Source: an uncultured Sphingopyxis sp.
Lineage (GTDB): Bacteria; Pseudomonadota; Alphaproteobacteria; Sphingomonadales; Sphingomonadaceae
Reading direction: 5' to 3'
Assembly (NCBI RefSeq): GCF_900078365.1
Contig: NZ_LT598653.1
Location: 1,922,001 to 1,986,000 of the forward strand
Length of the DNA stretch: 64,000 nucleotides
How positions within the stretch are numbered: position 1 is the first letter of the stretch; each line of letters opens with the position of its first letter. Shown in pieces: positions 45,628-55,107 of this stretch. The notes beneath the pieces were generated by a model. That model was not told the DNA's origin, ran no database searches, and saw only the letters and a program-made list of their open reading frames with translations. The position numbers and the translations under genes were made by a program.

Positions 45628-46416
45628 TCAACGTCCCCGGTTGAACAGTTTCAGGCTATCCCATGCCGCCGCCTTCTGGGCGGGCCGGGCCAGCAGCATC
45701 ACTGGATGCGCCACAGCCACCGTTTCCATCTTGGCGCCATCTTGGTTAATATTCAGTAACCTTCCGCGCGCATCGGGTAGGGCGGTCGCGGCGGCCATGC
45801 GCGTGATGTCGCTGCCGATCAGCAGCAAGCGTTCGGGTTTGGCGAGCCGCAGATGATGCCAGAGCAGGCGGTCGAGTTCGGCCGCATCCGGGCCGTCGCA
45901 GCGGCCGCCCGCGGGGCGCGTGACGGCAAGGCTCGCGACATAGCAGTCGGCCCGCGCCATGCCGATCGCCCGCAGCATCGCATCGAGCAGCTTGCCCGCG
46001 GCGCCGGAAAAGAGCGTCCCGCCCTGCTGGTCGTCGATTTCGGGCCACGCGGTGAACAGCATCAGCGGCGCGCCCGCTTCGCCGACCGGAAGTATGCGGC
46101 GTGCGTCCCACTGGCTGCCGGGCACGTCGGCGCCGGTCGCCAGCCAGCTTTGAAATTCGTTCCAGTCGTCGGGGAAGACGACGGGTCCCTTCGGTTCGGC
46201 CGCCTCGGGCGTCTCCTGCCGCTGGAGCGCGGCGGGAAGCGGGAGCGGCTCGGGCTCGGCCTCGACGACGCGTTTCGGCTTGGACGCCGCAGCGTCATTC
46301 GCCGGCGGCACGTCGAGCCAGCCCGCGGGTTCCTCGCCGACGAGCGCCTCGACGCCCGCCAGCGACCACCAGTCGCTGTAGCTTTCCGCCAGCAATGCAG
46401 AGTTTTGCCCTCCCAT
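45628..46416 (-). CDS. Uracil-DNA glycosylase superfamily protein, divergent
   Basis: A 262-residue protein whose C-terminal 165 residues follow the family 4/5 UDG pattern: GTLFSGAAGKLLDAMLRAIGM, ADCYVASLAVTRPAGGRCDG, LLLIGSDITRMAA and the late motif VAVAHPVMLLARPAQKAAAW. However, the N-terminal cysteines that bind the iron-sulfur cluster in family 4 enzymes are absent, and motif A (normally GEAPG) reads FTAWPEIDDQ. It may have lost base excision or have another role. An acidic, Pro-rich N-terminal stretch of about 80 residues precedes the domain. First gene of the unit with slt and moaB. Confidence 0.78.
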   Translation of the reverse strand: MGGQNSALLAESYSDWWSLAGVEALVGEEPAGWLDVPPANDAAASKPKRVVEAEPEPLPLPAALQRQETPEAAEPKGPVVFPDDWNEFQSWLATGADVPGSQWDARRILPVGEAGAPLMLFTAWPEIDDQQGGTLFSGAAGKLLDAMLRAIGMARADCYVASLAVTRPAGGRCDGPDAAELDRLLWHHLRLAKPERLLLIGSDITRMAAATALPDARGRLLNINQDGAKMETVAVAHPVMLLARPAQKAAAWDSLKLFNRGR

Positions 46417-46534
46417 GAAATTGTTTGAAACAGGAGGTTGACGGGCGCGTCAATTGGCGGGCATCGCAAATCGTGACAGAATGAGCGCAGGACACGATGA
46501 ATGTCCGCGCTGGGACGGCAGAAAGGTATTTGCG

Positions 46535-48190
46535 GTGAGCGAACGGGAATCGATGCCCTATGACGTGGTCATCGTCGGCGCGGGGCCGGCGGGACTTTCG
46601 GCGGCCATCCGCCTCAAACAACTGGCGAACGAAGCCGGCAACGAATTGTCGGTGTGCATCCTCGAAAAAGGATCTGAAGTCGGCGCGCACATCCTGTCGG
46701 GCGCGGTGATCGATCCCAAGGCGCTCGACGAACTGCTGCCCGACTGGCGCGACCAGGGCTGTCCGCTCGCCGAGGTGCCGGTGAACGACAACCAGCATTG
46801 GGTGCTGACCAGGAACAAGAAGTTCGGCTTGCCGCACATCATGACGCCGCCCTTCATGCACAATGTCGGCACCTATACCGGCAGCCTCGGCAATCTTTGC
46901 CGCTGGCTCGCCGAGCAGGCCGAAGGACTGGGGGTGGAAATCTTCCCCGGCTTCCCGGCGGCCGAAATCCTCTACAATGACGATGGCTCGGTCAAAGGCG
47001 TCGCGACCGGCGACATGGGCGTTGCGCGCGACGGCAGCCACAAGGCGGACTATGCTCCAGGGCTCGAACTCCATGCGAAATACACCTTCTTCGCCGAGGG
47101 CGTTCGCGGTCACCTGACCAAGATGCTCAAGCCGCAATTCGCGCTCGACGCCGATTGCGAACCGCAGGTCTATGGCCTCGGCGTCAAGGAGCTTTGGGAC
47201 ATCGACCCCGCGAACCATGCGCCGGGCCGCGTCATCCACACGCAGGGCTGGCCGCTCGACGCGAACGCCAATGGTGGCGGCTTCCTCTATCATCAGGCGA
47301 ACGGGCAGGTCGCATTGGGTTTCGTGACCTGGCTCAACTATCGCAATCCGCACATCTCCCCGTTTCAGGAGATGCAGAAGTGGAAGACGCACCCCGAGAT
47401 CGCCAGCATCTTGAAGGGCGGCAAGCGCGTCTCCTATGGCGCGCGCGCGATCAGCGACGGCGGATACCAGTCGGTGCCGAAGCTGGCGTTTCCGGGCGGC
47501 GCGCTGATCGGCGACAGCGCCGGTTTCCTGAACGTTCCGCGTATCAAGGGCACGCATACGTCGATGAAATCGGGCATGATGGCGGCGGAGGCGGCCTTCG
47601 CCGCCGTCACCTCGGGCCGGTCGAGCGATACGCTGGGCGCCTATCAGGCGGCCTATGACGACAGCTGGGTCAAAAAGGAACTGAGCGTCGTGCGTAACGT
47701 GCTGCCACTCGTCGAGAAATATGGCGATCTTGCAGGCACGATCCTGTCGGGCATCACCATGTGGCTCGAGACGCTGAAGATCAAAGTCCCCTTCACGATG
47801 AAGCATCATCCGGACAATGAAAGCCTCTATCGCGCCGACATCATGCCGAAGCCGGACTATCCCAAGCCCGACGGCGTGCTGACCTTCGATCGCCTGTCCT
47901 CGGTGTTCATCTCGAACACCAACCATGAGGAGGACCAGCCGGTTCACCTCCAGCTCAAGGACCCGTCGATCCCGGTCGCCTATAATCTGCCGCTCTATGA
48001 CGAGCCCGCGCAGCGTTATTGCCCGGCGGGCGTCTATGAAATCGTCGGCGAAGAGGAAGGCGATCCCAAGTTCGTGATCAACGCGCAGAATTGCGTCCAC
48101 TGCAAGACGTGCGACATCAAGGACCCGACCCAGAATATCAACTGGGTCACCCCCGAAGGCGGCGGAGGCCCCAATTACCCGAACATGTAA
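46535..48190 (+). CDS. Electron transfer flavoprotein-ubiquinone oxidoreductase
   Basis: Membrane-associated flavoprotein passing electrons from ETF to ubiquinone. FAD binding: VVIVGAGPAGLSAAIRLKQ at the N-terminus. The C-terminal [4Fe-4S] ligands are in CPAGVYEIV and CVHCKTCDIKDPTQNINW. With the GTG at 46535 (AAAGG upstream) the length is 551, as usual for the family; the longer reading from 46454 has no support. It pairs functionally with fatty-acid and amino-acid dehydrogenases; etfAB is not in the window. The end overlaps the likely start of the TPR gene. Confidence 0.95.
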   Translation: MSERESMPYDVVIVGAGPAGLSAAIRLKQLANEAGNELSVCILEKGSEVGAHILSGAVIDPKALDELLPDWRDQGCPLAEVPVNDNQHWVLTRNKKFGLPHIMTPPFMHNVGTYTGSLGNLCRWLAEQAEGLGVEIFPGFPAAEILYNDDGSVKGVATGDMGVARDGSHKADYAPGLELHAKYTFFAEGVRGHLTKMLKPQFALDADCEPQVYGLGVKELWDIDPANHAPGRVIHTQGWPLDANANGGGFLYHQANGQVALGFVTWLNYRNPHISPFQEMQKWKTHPEIASILKGGKRVSYGARAISDGGYQSVPKLAFPGGALIGDSAGFLNVPRIKGTHTSMKSGMMAAEAAFAAVTSGRSSDTLGAYQAAYDDSWVKKELSVVRNVLPLVEKYGDLAGTILSGITMWLETLKIKVPFTMKHHPDNESLYRADIMPKPDYPKPDGVLTFDRLSSVFISNTNHEEDQPVHLQLKDPSIPVAYNLPLYDEPAQRYCPAGVYEIVGEEEGDPKFVINAQNCVHCKTCDIKDPTQNINWVTPEGGGGPNYPNM

Positions 48191-49844
48191 GCCTGCGCGC
48201 CTCCTTCTGATCGTTGCCGCTTTCGCGGCGGCGGCGCCCGCGCGTGCCGACGACGACGGCGGCATGGTGCTCGACGCGCTCGTGCGCGCGCGACTGGCAG
48301 AGGAGGGCGGCGAGCCGGCCGCCGCGCTGTCGGCGCTGGCGACGGTGTCGAGCGCCGCCCCGGGCCTGCCCGGCATCCGCGGACGGATGCTCGAACAGGC
48401 GATCGAGGCGGGCGACCTCGACGCCGCGCACGACGCCGCGCAAAACCTGTGGACCGCGGGCGACCGGCGTTTCGATGCGCAGTTGGTGCTGATGGTCGAT
48501 GCGATGCGCCGTTCGGACTGGAAGGCGGCGCGCGCCATTATGAAGGGCCGCATCGACAAGGCGGGCGCCGACACGATCGCGCGGCTGATCCTGCCGACGG
48601 TGAACGCATGGATCGACGTCGGCGCGCGCGAGAATTTTCCCGAGCAGCATCTGCTCGCGGTGAACAGCCGGGCGCGGCCCGAGCCCGCGCTGACGCTTCA
48701 GGTCGCGCTCGTGCAGATCGCGGCGAAGCGCGTCGATTCGGCCTCGGCGCTCGCGGACGGCATCACGCTGACCGACCGGACGAGCCAGCTTGTCGCCATG
48801 CGGGTCGCGGCGACGCTCGACAAGGCGGGCGAACGCGACGTGGCCGAACGGCTGCGCGGGCGGATCGCGCTGGCGTCGGGACAGCGCGAGGATCCGATGC
48901 TGCTGCTTCCCGACCAGCCGGTTTCGACCCCGCGCGCGGGCGTGGCGCAATGGCTCGGCATATTGGCCGACGGCCTTGCGCGGACGCCGAACGGCAGCGC
49001 GAAGCTGCCATTGCTGTTTGCGCGCGCGGCCTATTGGCTCAACGACGAAGACTGGGCGGTGCGGGCGACGCTGGTCGAGGCGCTCGACCGCAACGGCCAG
49101 TCCGCCGATGCCATGGCCTTGCTCGACACGGAGCGTCAGCAACTGCCACCGGTCCTGACGATGCGCCGCGCCGAATTGATGGCCGATGCGGGCGATCTTG
49201 CGGGCGCGGCGAAGCTGGCCGAGGCGGCCGCCGACGCCGATCCGGCGCGCGGGCTGCTCGTCCGTTTCGCCGACATCGCCCGGCAATCGCACGATCCCAC
49301 GGCGGCGGCGCGTGCCTATGAGGGGCTCGAGGCGGCGCTGGGCGACGGCGAAGCCGACCGGGCGCTGCGCGGCACGCTGCTGATCGCGCGCGCGGACCTG
49401 CTGTTGCAGGCGGGACAGTGGGACGAGGCGGCGGCGCTGATGGAACGGGCCGTGGCGTTGCGCCCCCATGATGCGTCGATACTGAATTTCGCCGGCTATT
49501 CGGCGCTCGAACGGCGCAAGGATATTGAGCGATCGCTGGCGCGGATCGAGGCTGCCTGGCGCAGCGAACCGCAGAATGCGAGCATCACCGACTCGCTCGG
49601 CTGGGCCTATTTCCTGACGGGGCGCGCCGACGACGCCGTCGATCTTCTCGAAAAGGCGCAGCGCGGCGAGCCCGACAATCCGGTGATCGTCGAGCATCTG
49701 GGCGATGCCTATTGGCGAACGGGACAGAGGTTCCGCGCGCGATACAATTGGCGCGCCGCGGCATTGCTGGCGGAGGCCGAGATGGCGACGCGGCTGGAAG
49801 CGAAGCTGCGCGACGGGCTGACCCCTGCGACGACGGCGCCGTGA
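48174..49844 (+). CDS. Exported tetratricopeptide-repeat protein, probable ATT start
   Basis: A TPR/SEL-type helical repeat protein of about 556 residues, with TPR-like units clearest near the C-terminus (ILNFAGYSALERRKDIERSL, SLGWAYFLTGRADDAVDLLE, VIEHLGDAYWRTGQ-like). The first ATG in frame is at 48264, but the 30 codons before it encode a good signal peptide (RLLLIVAAFAAAAPARA before DDDGG) with a basic n-region. The only fitting start is ATT at 48174, five bases after GGAGG and inside the end of the ETF-QO gene. If that is wrong the gene begins at 48264 without a signal. It overlaps ispE (GTGA). Confidence 0.75.
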   Translation: MTRTCKPARLLLIVAAFAAAAPARADDDGGMVLDALVRARLAEEGGEPAAALSALATVSSAAPGLPGIRGRMLEQAIEAGDLDAAHDAAQNLWTAGDRRFDAQLVLMVDAMRRSDWKAARAIMKGRIDKAGADTIARLILPTVNAWIDVGARENFPEQHLLAVNSRARPEPALTLQVALVQIAAKRVDSASALADGITLTDRTSQLVAMRVAATLDKAGERDVAERLRGRIALASGQREDPMLLLPDQPVSTPRAGVAQWLGILADGLARTPNGSAKLPLLFARAAYWLNDEDWAVRATLVEALDRNGQSADAMALLDTERQQLPPVLTMRRAELMADAGDLAGAAKLAEAAADADPARGLLVRFADIARQSHDPTAAARAYEGLEAALGDGEADRALRGTLLIARADLLLQAGQWDEAAALMERAVALRPHDASILNFAGYSALERRKDIERSLARIEAAWRSEPQNASITDSLGWAYFLTGRADDAVDLLEKAQRGEPDNPVIVEHLGDAYWRTGQRFRARYNWRAAALLAEAEMATRLEAKLRDGLTPATTAP

Positions 49845-50689
49845 CGGCGTTTCGCGAGACCGGCTGGGCCAAGATCAACCTCGCGCTGCATGTCCGGTCG
49901 CGGCGCGCCGACGGTTATCATGCGATCGAGACGCTGTTCGCCTTCGTCGATGGCGGTGACGCGATAGCTGCCGAATTGGCCGAAACCGACAGCCTCGCAA
50001 TCGACGGGGCGTTCGGCGAAGGGCTGAGCGCGGGCGGCGACAATCTGGTGATGCAGGTGCTGACGCTGCTTCGCGCGCGCCATGGCGCCGGCCGGGTGCC
50101 GCCGCTGGCGGTGACGCTGACGAAGATGCTGCCCGTAGCGGCGGGGATCGGCGGCGGATCGGCGGACGCCGCGGCGATGGCGCGGCTCGTGCGGGCGCAT
50201 TTCCTGCCCGAAATCGGCGATACGGCGCTGGCGCGGATCGTGAGCCCGCTCGGTGCCGATGTCGCCGCTTGCGTGGCGAGCGAGACGTGTCTTGGCGTCG
50301 GCACCGGAGAAGAATTGAGCGCCGTGCCCAACTTGCAACTGAGCGGGACGCCGGTGCTGCTCGTCAATCCGCGCCAGCCCGTCGCGACCGGGCCGGTATT
50401 CGCCGCGTGGGACGGGATCGATCGCGGGCCGCTGTTCACCGGCGCCGATCCGCGCGCGAGGCTGCTCGGCGCGCGCAACGATTTGCAAAGGCCGGCCATC
50501 GCAGGGTGCCCGGCGATTGCCGATATTTTGCTCGAACTCGGCGCGCTCCGTCCCTGGCTCGCGCGCATGTCGGGATCAGGGGCGACCTGTTTCGCCTTGT
50601 TCGATGCGGCGGCCGAACGCGACGCGGCGGCGGCCTTGCTGGCGGAGCGGCATCCGGGCTGGTGGACGATGGCGGGAGCGTTGCGATGA
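49841..50689 (+). CDS. ispE: 4-diphosphocytidyl-2-C-methyl-D-erythritol kinase
   Basis: Kinase of the MEP isoprenoid pathway, GHMP superfamily, 282 residues. Visible: GWAKINLALHVRSRRADGYHAIETLF at the N-terminus, the ATP loop MLPVAAGIGGGSADAAA and MSGSGATCFALF near the end. The GTG start overlaps the TPR stop, and the stop overlaps the next ATG, so three genes are coupled. The start at 49841 agrees with family N-termini (a few residues before the KIN motif). Confidence 0.94.
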   Translation: MTAFRETGWAKINLALHVRSRRADGYHAIETLFAFVDGGDAIAAELAETDSLAIDGAFGEGLSAGGDNLVMQVLTLLRARHGAGRVPPLAVTLTKMLPVAAGIGGGSADAAAMARLVRAHFLPEIGDTALARIVSPLGADVAACVASETCLGVGTGEELSAVPNLQLSGTPVLLVNPRQPVATGPVFAAWDGIDRGPLFTGADPRARLLGARNDLQRPAIAGCPAIADILLELGALRPWLARMSGSGATCFALFDAAAERDAAAALLAERHPGWWTMAGALR

Positions 50690-51417
50690 GTGAAGCGTGG
50701 CGGCAGATCGGGGAGGCGCGTGCGGGCGGTATCCTGCTGATCGCCGACCATGCCTCGGCATATGTGCCCGCCGACATCGATCTCGGCATCGATCCCGCGC
50801 TGCTGTCGAACCATATCGCTATCGACATCGGCGTAGCCGAGGTTGCAGCCTTGCTCGTCGAAAGCGGCGCGGTCGATGCGGCGATCCTCGGCGGCGTGTC
50901 GCGGCTCGTCGTCGACTGCAACCGCGAGGAGGATGCGCCGGGGGTGCTGCCGATTGCGAGCGACGGCCATGCCGTGCCGGGCAACGCGCTCGACGACGAT
51001 GCGCGCGAGGCGCGGCTGGCGCGTTTCTTCCGGCCCTATCACGACCATATCGCGGCGACGATCGCGGCGCGGCGTCCGGCGATGATCCTGTCGTTGCACA
51101 GCTTTACGCCGTCGCTCGCGGCGCATCCCGATCAGGCGCGGCCGTGGCATGTCGGGGTGCTCTATAATGAGGACGACCGGCTCGCGGGCGCGGCAATCGC
51201 GGCGCTGGAGGGTGAGGGACTGCTTGTCGGCGACCAGCAGCCCTATTCGGGCAAGCTGCTCAACGCGACGATGAACCGCCATGCCGAGGCGAACGATATT
51301 CCCTATGTCGGGATCGAGATGCGGCAGGATCTGGTCGGCGATGCGGCAGGGCAGGTGCTCTTCGCCGAACGGCTGGCGCGGATGTGCAGGAAAGTGGCGT
51401 TGAACATCGGCGCTTAG
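50686..51417 (+). CDS. N-formylglutamate amidohydrolase family protein
   Basis: Hydrolyses N-formylglutamate (last step of one histidine degradation route) or related N-acyl amino acids. In 243 residues the zinc-site pattern is visible: LLIADHASAYVPADIDLG, SRLVVDCNREED, AMILSLHSFTPSL and a C-terminal GIEMRQDLVGD. No other hut genes are nearby, so the physiological substrate is uncertain. It overlaps ispE by four bases. Confidence 0.85.
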   Translation: MSEAWRQIGEARAGGILLIADHASAYVPADIDLGIDPALLSNHIAIDIGVAEVAALLVESGAVDAAILGGVSRLVVDCNREEDAPGVLPIASDGHAVPGNALDDDAREARLARFFRPYHDHIAATIAARRPAMILSLHSFTPSLAAHPDQARPWHVGVLYNEDDRLAGAAIAALEGEGLLVGDQQPYSGKLLNATMNRHAEANDIPYVGIEMRQDLVGDAAGQVLFAERLARMCRKVALNIGA

Positions 51418-51476
51418 GCGTGTAGAGGCGCATTTTATCGTCGTTTTATGAAATAATATTATCAGGAACTCTCCAG

Positions 51477-53336
51477 ATGCCTTCTTATCGTTCGCGCACT
51501 ACGACCCACGGCCGCAACATGGCGGGCGCCCGCGGCCTGTGGCGCGCGACGGGGATGAAGGACAGCGATTTCGGCAAGCCGATCATCGCGGTGGTCAACA
51601 GTTTCACGCAATTCGTACCCGGCCACGTCCACTTGAAAGACCTCGGCCAGATGGTCGCGCGCGAGATCGAGGCGGCGGGAGGGGTCGCCAAGGAGTTCAA
51701 CACGATCGCGGTCGATGACGGCATCGCGATGGGGCACGACGGCATGCTCTATTCGCTGCCGAGCCGCGACCTGATCGCCGACAGCGTCGAATATATGGTC
51801 AATGCGCATTGCGCCGACGCGATGGTGTGCATCTCCAACTGCGACAAGATCACGCCGGGGATGCTGATGGCGGCGCTGCGTATCAACATTCCGGTCGTCT
51901 TCGTGTCGGGCGGGCCGATGGAGGCCGGCAAAGTGGTGCTGAAGGGCAAGGAGGTCGCGCTCGACCTCGTCGATGCGATGGTCGCCGCGGCCGACGAGAA
52001 ATATAGCGACGAGGAAGTCACTGCGATCGAGCGTTCGGCGTGCCCGACGTGCGGATCCTGCTCGGGCATGTTCACCGCCAATTCGATGAACTGCCTGACC
52101 GAGGCGCTTGGGCTGTCGCTGCCGGGCAATGGCTCGACGCTCGCGACGCACGCCGACCGCAAGCAATTGTTCCTGCGCGCGGGGCGTATCGTCGTCGAAA
52201 TGTGCCGCCGCCATTATGAAGAGGACGACCAAAGCGTTTTGCCGCGCAATATCGCGACGTTCGAGGCATTTGAAAATGCGATGAGCCTCGACATCGCGAT
52301 GGGCGGGTCGACGAACACGGTGTTGCACCTGCTCGCCGCTGCCCATGAAGCCGGGGTCGATTTCACCATGGCCGACATCGACCGGCTGTCACGCCGCGTG
52401 CCGTGCCTGTCGAAGGTCGCGCCGGCGAAGAGCGACGTCCATATGGAGGATGTTCACCGCGCCGGCGGGATCATGGCGATCCTCGGCGAACTCGAGCGCG
52501 CGGGGCTGCTCCACGCGCATCTGCCGACGGTGCATAGCGCGACGCTGGGCGATGCGCTGAGCAAATGGGATATCGGGCGCACGAACGATCCAGAAGTGCG
52601 GACATTCTTCATGGCGGCGCCGGGCGGTGTGCCGACGCAAACGGCGTTCAGCCAGGACCGGCGCTGGGAGAGCCTCGATCTCGACCGCGAGGCGGGGGTG
52701 ATCCGCTCGGCAACCCACGCGTTCAGCAAGGATGGCGGGCTTGCGGTGCTGTCGGGCAATATCGCGCTCGACGGCTGCATCGTGAAGACCGCGGGGGTGG
52801 ACGAGAGCATCCTCAAATTCTCGGGGCCCGCGAAGGTCTATGAAAGCCAGGACGCCGCCGTCGCCGGCATTCTCACCGGACAGGTCGAGGCGGGCGACGT
52901 CGTCGTGATCCGCTACGAAGGGCCGAAGGGCGGGCCGGGGATGCAGGAAATGCTCTATCCGACGAGCTATTTGAAGTCGAAGGGGCTCGGGGCGGCGTGC
53001 GCGCTGATCACCGACGGGCGCTTTTCGGGCGGCACCTCGGGCCTGTCGATCGGCCATGTCTCGCCCGAGGCGGCCGAGGGCGGAGCGATCGGGCTGGTCG
53101 AGAATGGCGACCTCATCAATATCGACATTCCGGCGCGGACGATCACGCTGGCGGTGGCCGATAGCGTGCTGGCCGAGCGCCGCGCCGTGATGGATGCGAA
53201 GGGCGACGCCGCATGGCAGCCGGAAAAGGCGCGCCCGCGCAAGGTTTCGGTAGCACTTCAGGCCTATGCCGCGATGACGACGAGCGCCGCGCGCGGCGCG
53301 GTGCGCGACCTGTCGCAGCTGAAGGGCAAGGGATGA
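51477..53336 (+). CDS. ilvD: Dihydroxy-acid dehydratase
   Basis: Iron-sulfur dehydratase in branched-chain amino acid synthesis, 619 residues. Cluster-binding cysteines are seen in ISNCDKITPGML and CPTCGSCSGMFTANSMNCL; other conserved blocks are ALGLSLPGNGST, MGGSTNTVLHLLAAA and TDGRFSGGTSGLSIGHVSPEAA. The ATG follows a short AT-rich intergenic region (51418-51476, with TTATTAT-like bases) that probably contains the promoter. The next gene overlaps by four bases. Confidence 0.96.
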   Translation: MPSYRSRTTTHGRNMAGARGLWRATGMKDSDFGKPIIAVVNSFTQFVPGHVHLKDLGQMVAREIEAAGGVAKEFNTIAVDDGIAMGHDGMLYSLPSRDLIADSVEYMVNAHCADAMVCISNCDKITPGMLMAALRINIPVVFVSGGPMEAGKVVLKGKEVALDLVDAMVAAADEKYSDEEVTAIERSACPTCGSCSGMFTANSMNCLTEALGLSLPGNGSTLATHADRKQLFLRAGRIVVEMCRRHYEEDDQSVLPRNIATFEAFENAMSLDIAMGGSTNTVLHLLAAAHEAGVDFTMADIDRLSRRVPCLSKVAPAKSDVHMEDVHRAGGIMAILGELERAGLLHAHLPTVHSATLGDALSKWDIGRTNDPEVRTFFMAAPGGVPTQTAFSQDRRWESLDLDREAGVIRSATHAFSKDGGLAVLSGNIALDGCIVKTAGVDESILKFSGPAKVYESQDAAVAGILTGQVEAGDVVVIRYEGPKGGPGMQEMLYPTSYLKSKGLGAACALITDGRFSGGTSGLSIGHVSPEAAEGGAIGLVENGDLINIDIPARTITLAVADSVLAERRAVMDAKGDAAWQPEKARPRKVSVALQAYAAMTTSAARGAVRDLSQLKGKG

Positions 53337-53722
53337 AGCGATTTGGGGGGGCATGGCTGACGCTGATCGCGCTCGCGGGCTGCGATCGTGCCCCGGACAA
53401 TGGCGATCTGGCCGAGGCTGAAGCGCGCGGGTCGCGCGAAGCCGCCGAAAACGGCCGAATCGAATGCGCGCTGGAAGGCGCGAAGCTGTTCGATCGCACC
53501 TGCACCGTCGATGAAATGAGCGGCGCGGACGGGACGATCCTCGTCGTCGGGCGCGCCAATGTCGGTTACCGCAGGTTGCAGATCACCACCGACGGACGCG
53601 GCGTCGTGCCGGCCGACGGCGCCGAACCGGCGAAGGTCAGCATCGTCGGCAATAATATGATCGAGGTCGCGATCGGACACGACCGCTATCGCCTCCCGGC
53701 GAATACGGGCGGCGCGAAGTAG
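53333..53722 (+). CDS. Small lipoprotein, unknown function
   Basis: A 129-residue protein with a lipoprotein signal (MKRFGGAWLTLIALAGC), lipobox LAGC and Cys17. The mature part is acidic at first (DNGDLAEAEARG) and then folds as beta strands around two cysteines (IECALEGAKLFDRTCTVDE), which may form a disulfide. I do not know the family; similar small lipoproteins occur in sphingomonads. It is coupled to ilvD by ATGA, which may reflect convenience rather than function. Confidence 0.78.
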   Translation: MKRFGGAWLTLIALAGCDRAPDNGDLAEAEARGSREAAENGRIECALEGAKLFDRTCTVDEMSGADGTILVVGRANVGYRRLQITTDGRGVVPADGAEPAKVSIVGNNMIEVAIGHDRYRLPANTGGAK

Positions 53723-53753
53723 GCGCGTTCGCGCGATCGTGATAGGCAGGGCC

Positions 53754-55106
53754 ATGTCCGTTCCCGCCGATGCCCCGATCCTGACCAGCGATGCGATGCG
53801 CGAGGCGGAGGCGGCTTGCGCGATCCAGGGAACCTCGCTTGCGGAATTGATGGAGCGCGCAGGCGCCGCGGTTGCCGATACCGCCTGGCGGATGGCGGCG
53901 GGCGCGCCGGTCCTGATCCTCTGCGGTCCGGGTAACAATGGCGGTGACGGCTATGTCGCGGCGCGGCGTCTCAGCGAACGTGGCGCGTTGGTGCGCGTCG
54001 CTGCGCTGGCCGAGCCCACGACCGAACTGGCGAAGGCGGCGCGGGCGGGATGGAGCGGGCCGGTCGAGGCCCTCAATGGCCGGCTGGCGGCCGCGCCCCT
54101 GATCGTCGATGCGCTGTTCGGCGTCGGGCTGTCGCGGCCCGTCGCGGACGATCTCGCGGCCATCCTCGGGCATTTTTCCGACCGGCGTATCCTGGCGGTC
54201 GATGTGCCGAGCGGCATCGACAGCGACGGCGCGGCCGACTGGATGCCGCCGCTTCCCGCCGATGTGACGCTGGCGCTCGGCGCGCTCAAGCCCGCGCATG
54301 TCCTGCTGCCGACCGCGCCGGCGTGCGGCCGCGTCCTGCTCGCGCCGATCGGCATAGCGGCGAACGAGACGATGCGGACGCTGCCGAAGGCGCGCGAGGC
54401 GAAGCCCGAGCCCGCTGCCCATAAATTCACGCGCGGCATGGTGCTGGTCTTTGCGGGCCCCATGCGCGGGGCGGCGGGGTTGACGGCAGCGGCGGCGCTG
54501 CGCGCGGGAGCGGGCTATGTCGTGCTCGACGGCAGCGAGCGCGCGCCCTTTTCGGCGATCATCGCCGAAAGCGACGAAAAATTCGGCGAACGGCTCGATG
54601 ATCCGCGGGTGGGCGCCGTCGTCATAGGGCCGGGATTTCCGGCGGGCGACGAACTGCTGTTCGATGTCGAGGCCGCGCTCGATTCGGGCAAGCCGCTGGT
54701 GCTCGATCCCGTCAAGCTGCCGGCGGTGGTGCCGCGCCTGTCCGAAACCCCGCGCACGGCGATACTGACGCCGCACGAGGGCGAGTTCGCGCGCGCCTTT
54801 CCGCAAGCCTACGGCAGCAAGATCGACCGCGCGAAGGCCGCTGCGGCGCGCACGCACGCCGTGGTGATCTACAAGGGCGCCGACACGATCGTCGCCGCCC
54901 CCGACGGCCGCGTCGCGGCGGCGTGGCCGGGCAGCCCGTGGCTGGCGACGGCGGGGACGGGCGATGTCCTGGCAGGCGCGTGCGGCGCGATGCTGGCGCG
55001 CGGCGGCGATGCCTTCGATGCCGCCGTCGCGGCGGTGGGCTGGCATATCGCGCGGGCCGCGCGTATAGGCCCCGGCCTTGTGGCCGACGATCTGATAAGG
55101 GACTGA
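53754..55106 (+). CDS. nnr: Bifunctional NAD(P)HX epimerase / ADP-dependent dehydratase
   Basis: Repairs hydrated NAD(P)H. The N-terminal YjeF domain (about residues 1-200) has LILCGPGNNGGDGYVAARRL and VDVPSGIDSDGA; the C-terminal ribokinase-like dehydratase domain has VIGPGFPAGDELLFD, ILTPHEGEFARAF, VIYKGADTIVA and the catalytic ATAGTGDVLAGACGAML. The 450-residue fusion is standard. ATG at 53754 with GGCAGGG upstream was preferred to GTG at 53739. Confidence 0.94.
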   Translation: MSVPADAPILTSDAMREAEAACAIQGTSLAELMERAGAAVADTAWRMAAGAPVLILCGPGNNGGDGYVAARRLSERGALVRVAALAEPTTELAKAARAGWSGPVEALNGRLAAAPLIVDALFGVGLSRPVADDLAAILGHFSDRRILAVDVPSGIDSDGAADWMPPLPADVTLALGALKPAHVLLPTAPACGRVLLAPIGIAANETMRTLPKAREAKPEPAAHKFTRGMVLVFAGPMRGAAGLTAAAALRAGAGYVVLDGSERAPFSAIIAESDEKFGERLDDPRVGAVVIGPGFPAGDELLFDVEAALDSGKPLVLDPVKLPAVVPRLSETPRTAILTPHEGEFARAFPQAYGSKIDRAKAAAARTHAVVIYKGADTIVAAPDGRVAAAWPGSPWLATAGTGDVLAGACGAMLARGGDAFDAAVAAVGWHIARAARIGPGLVADDLIRD

Positions 55107-55107
55107 C

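Noticed and set aside
45744..45764. GGTTACTGAATATTAACC palindrome as an operator
   Set aside because: It lies well inside the UDG-like coding sequence near its 3' end; no promoter context.
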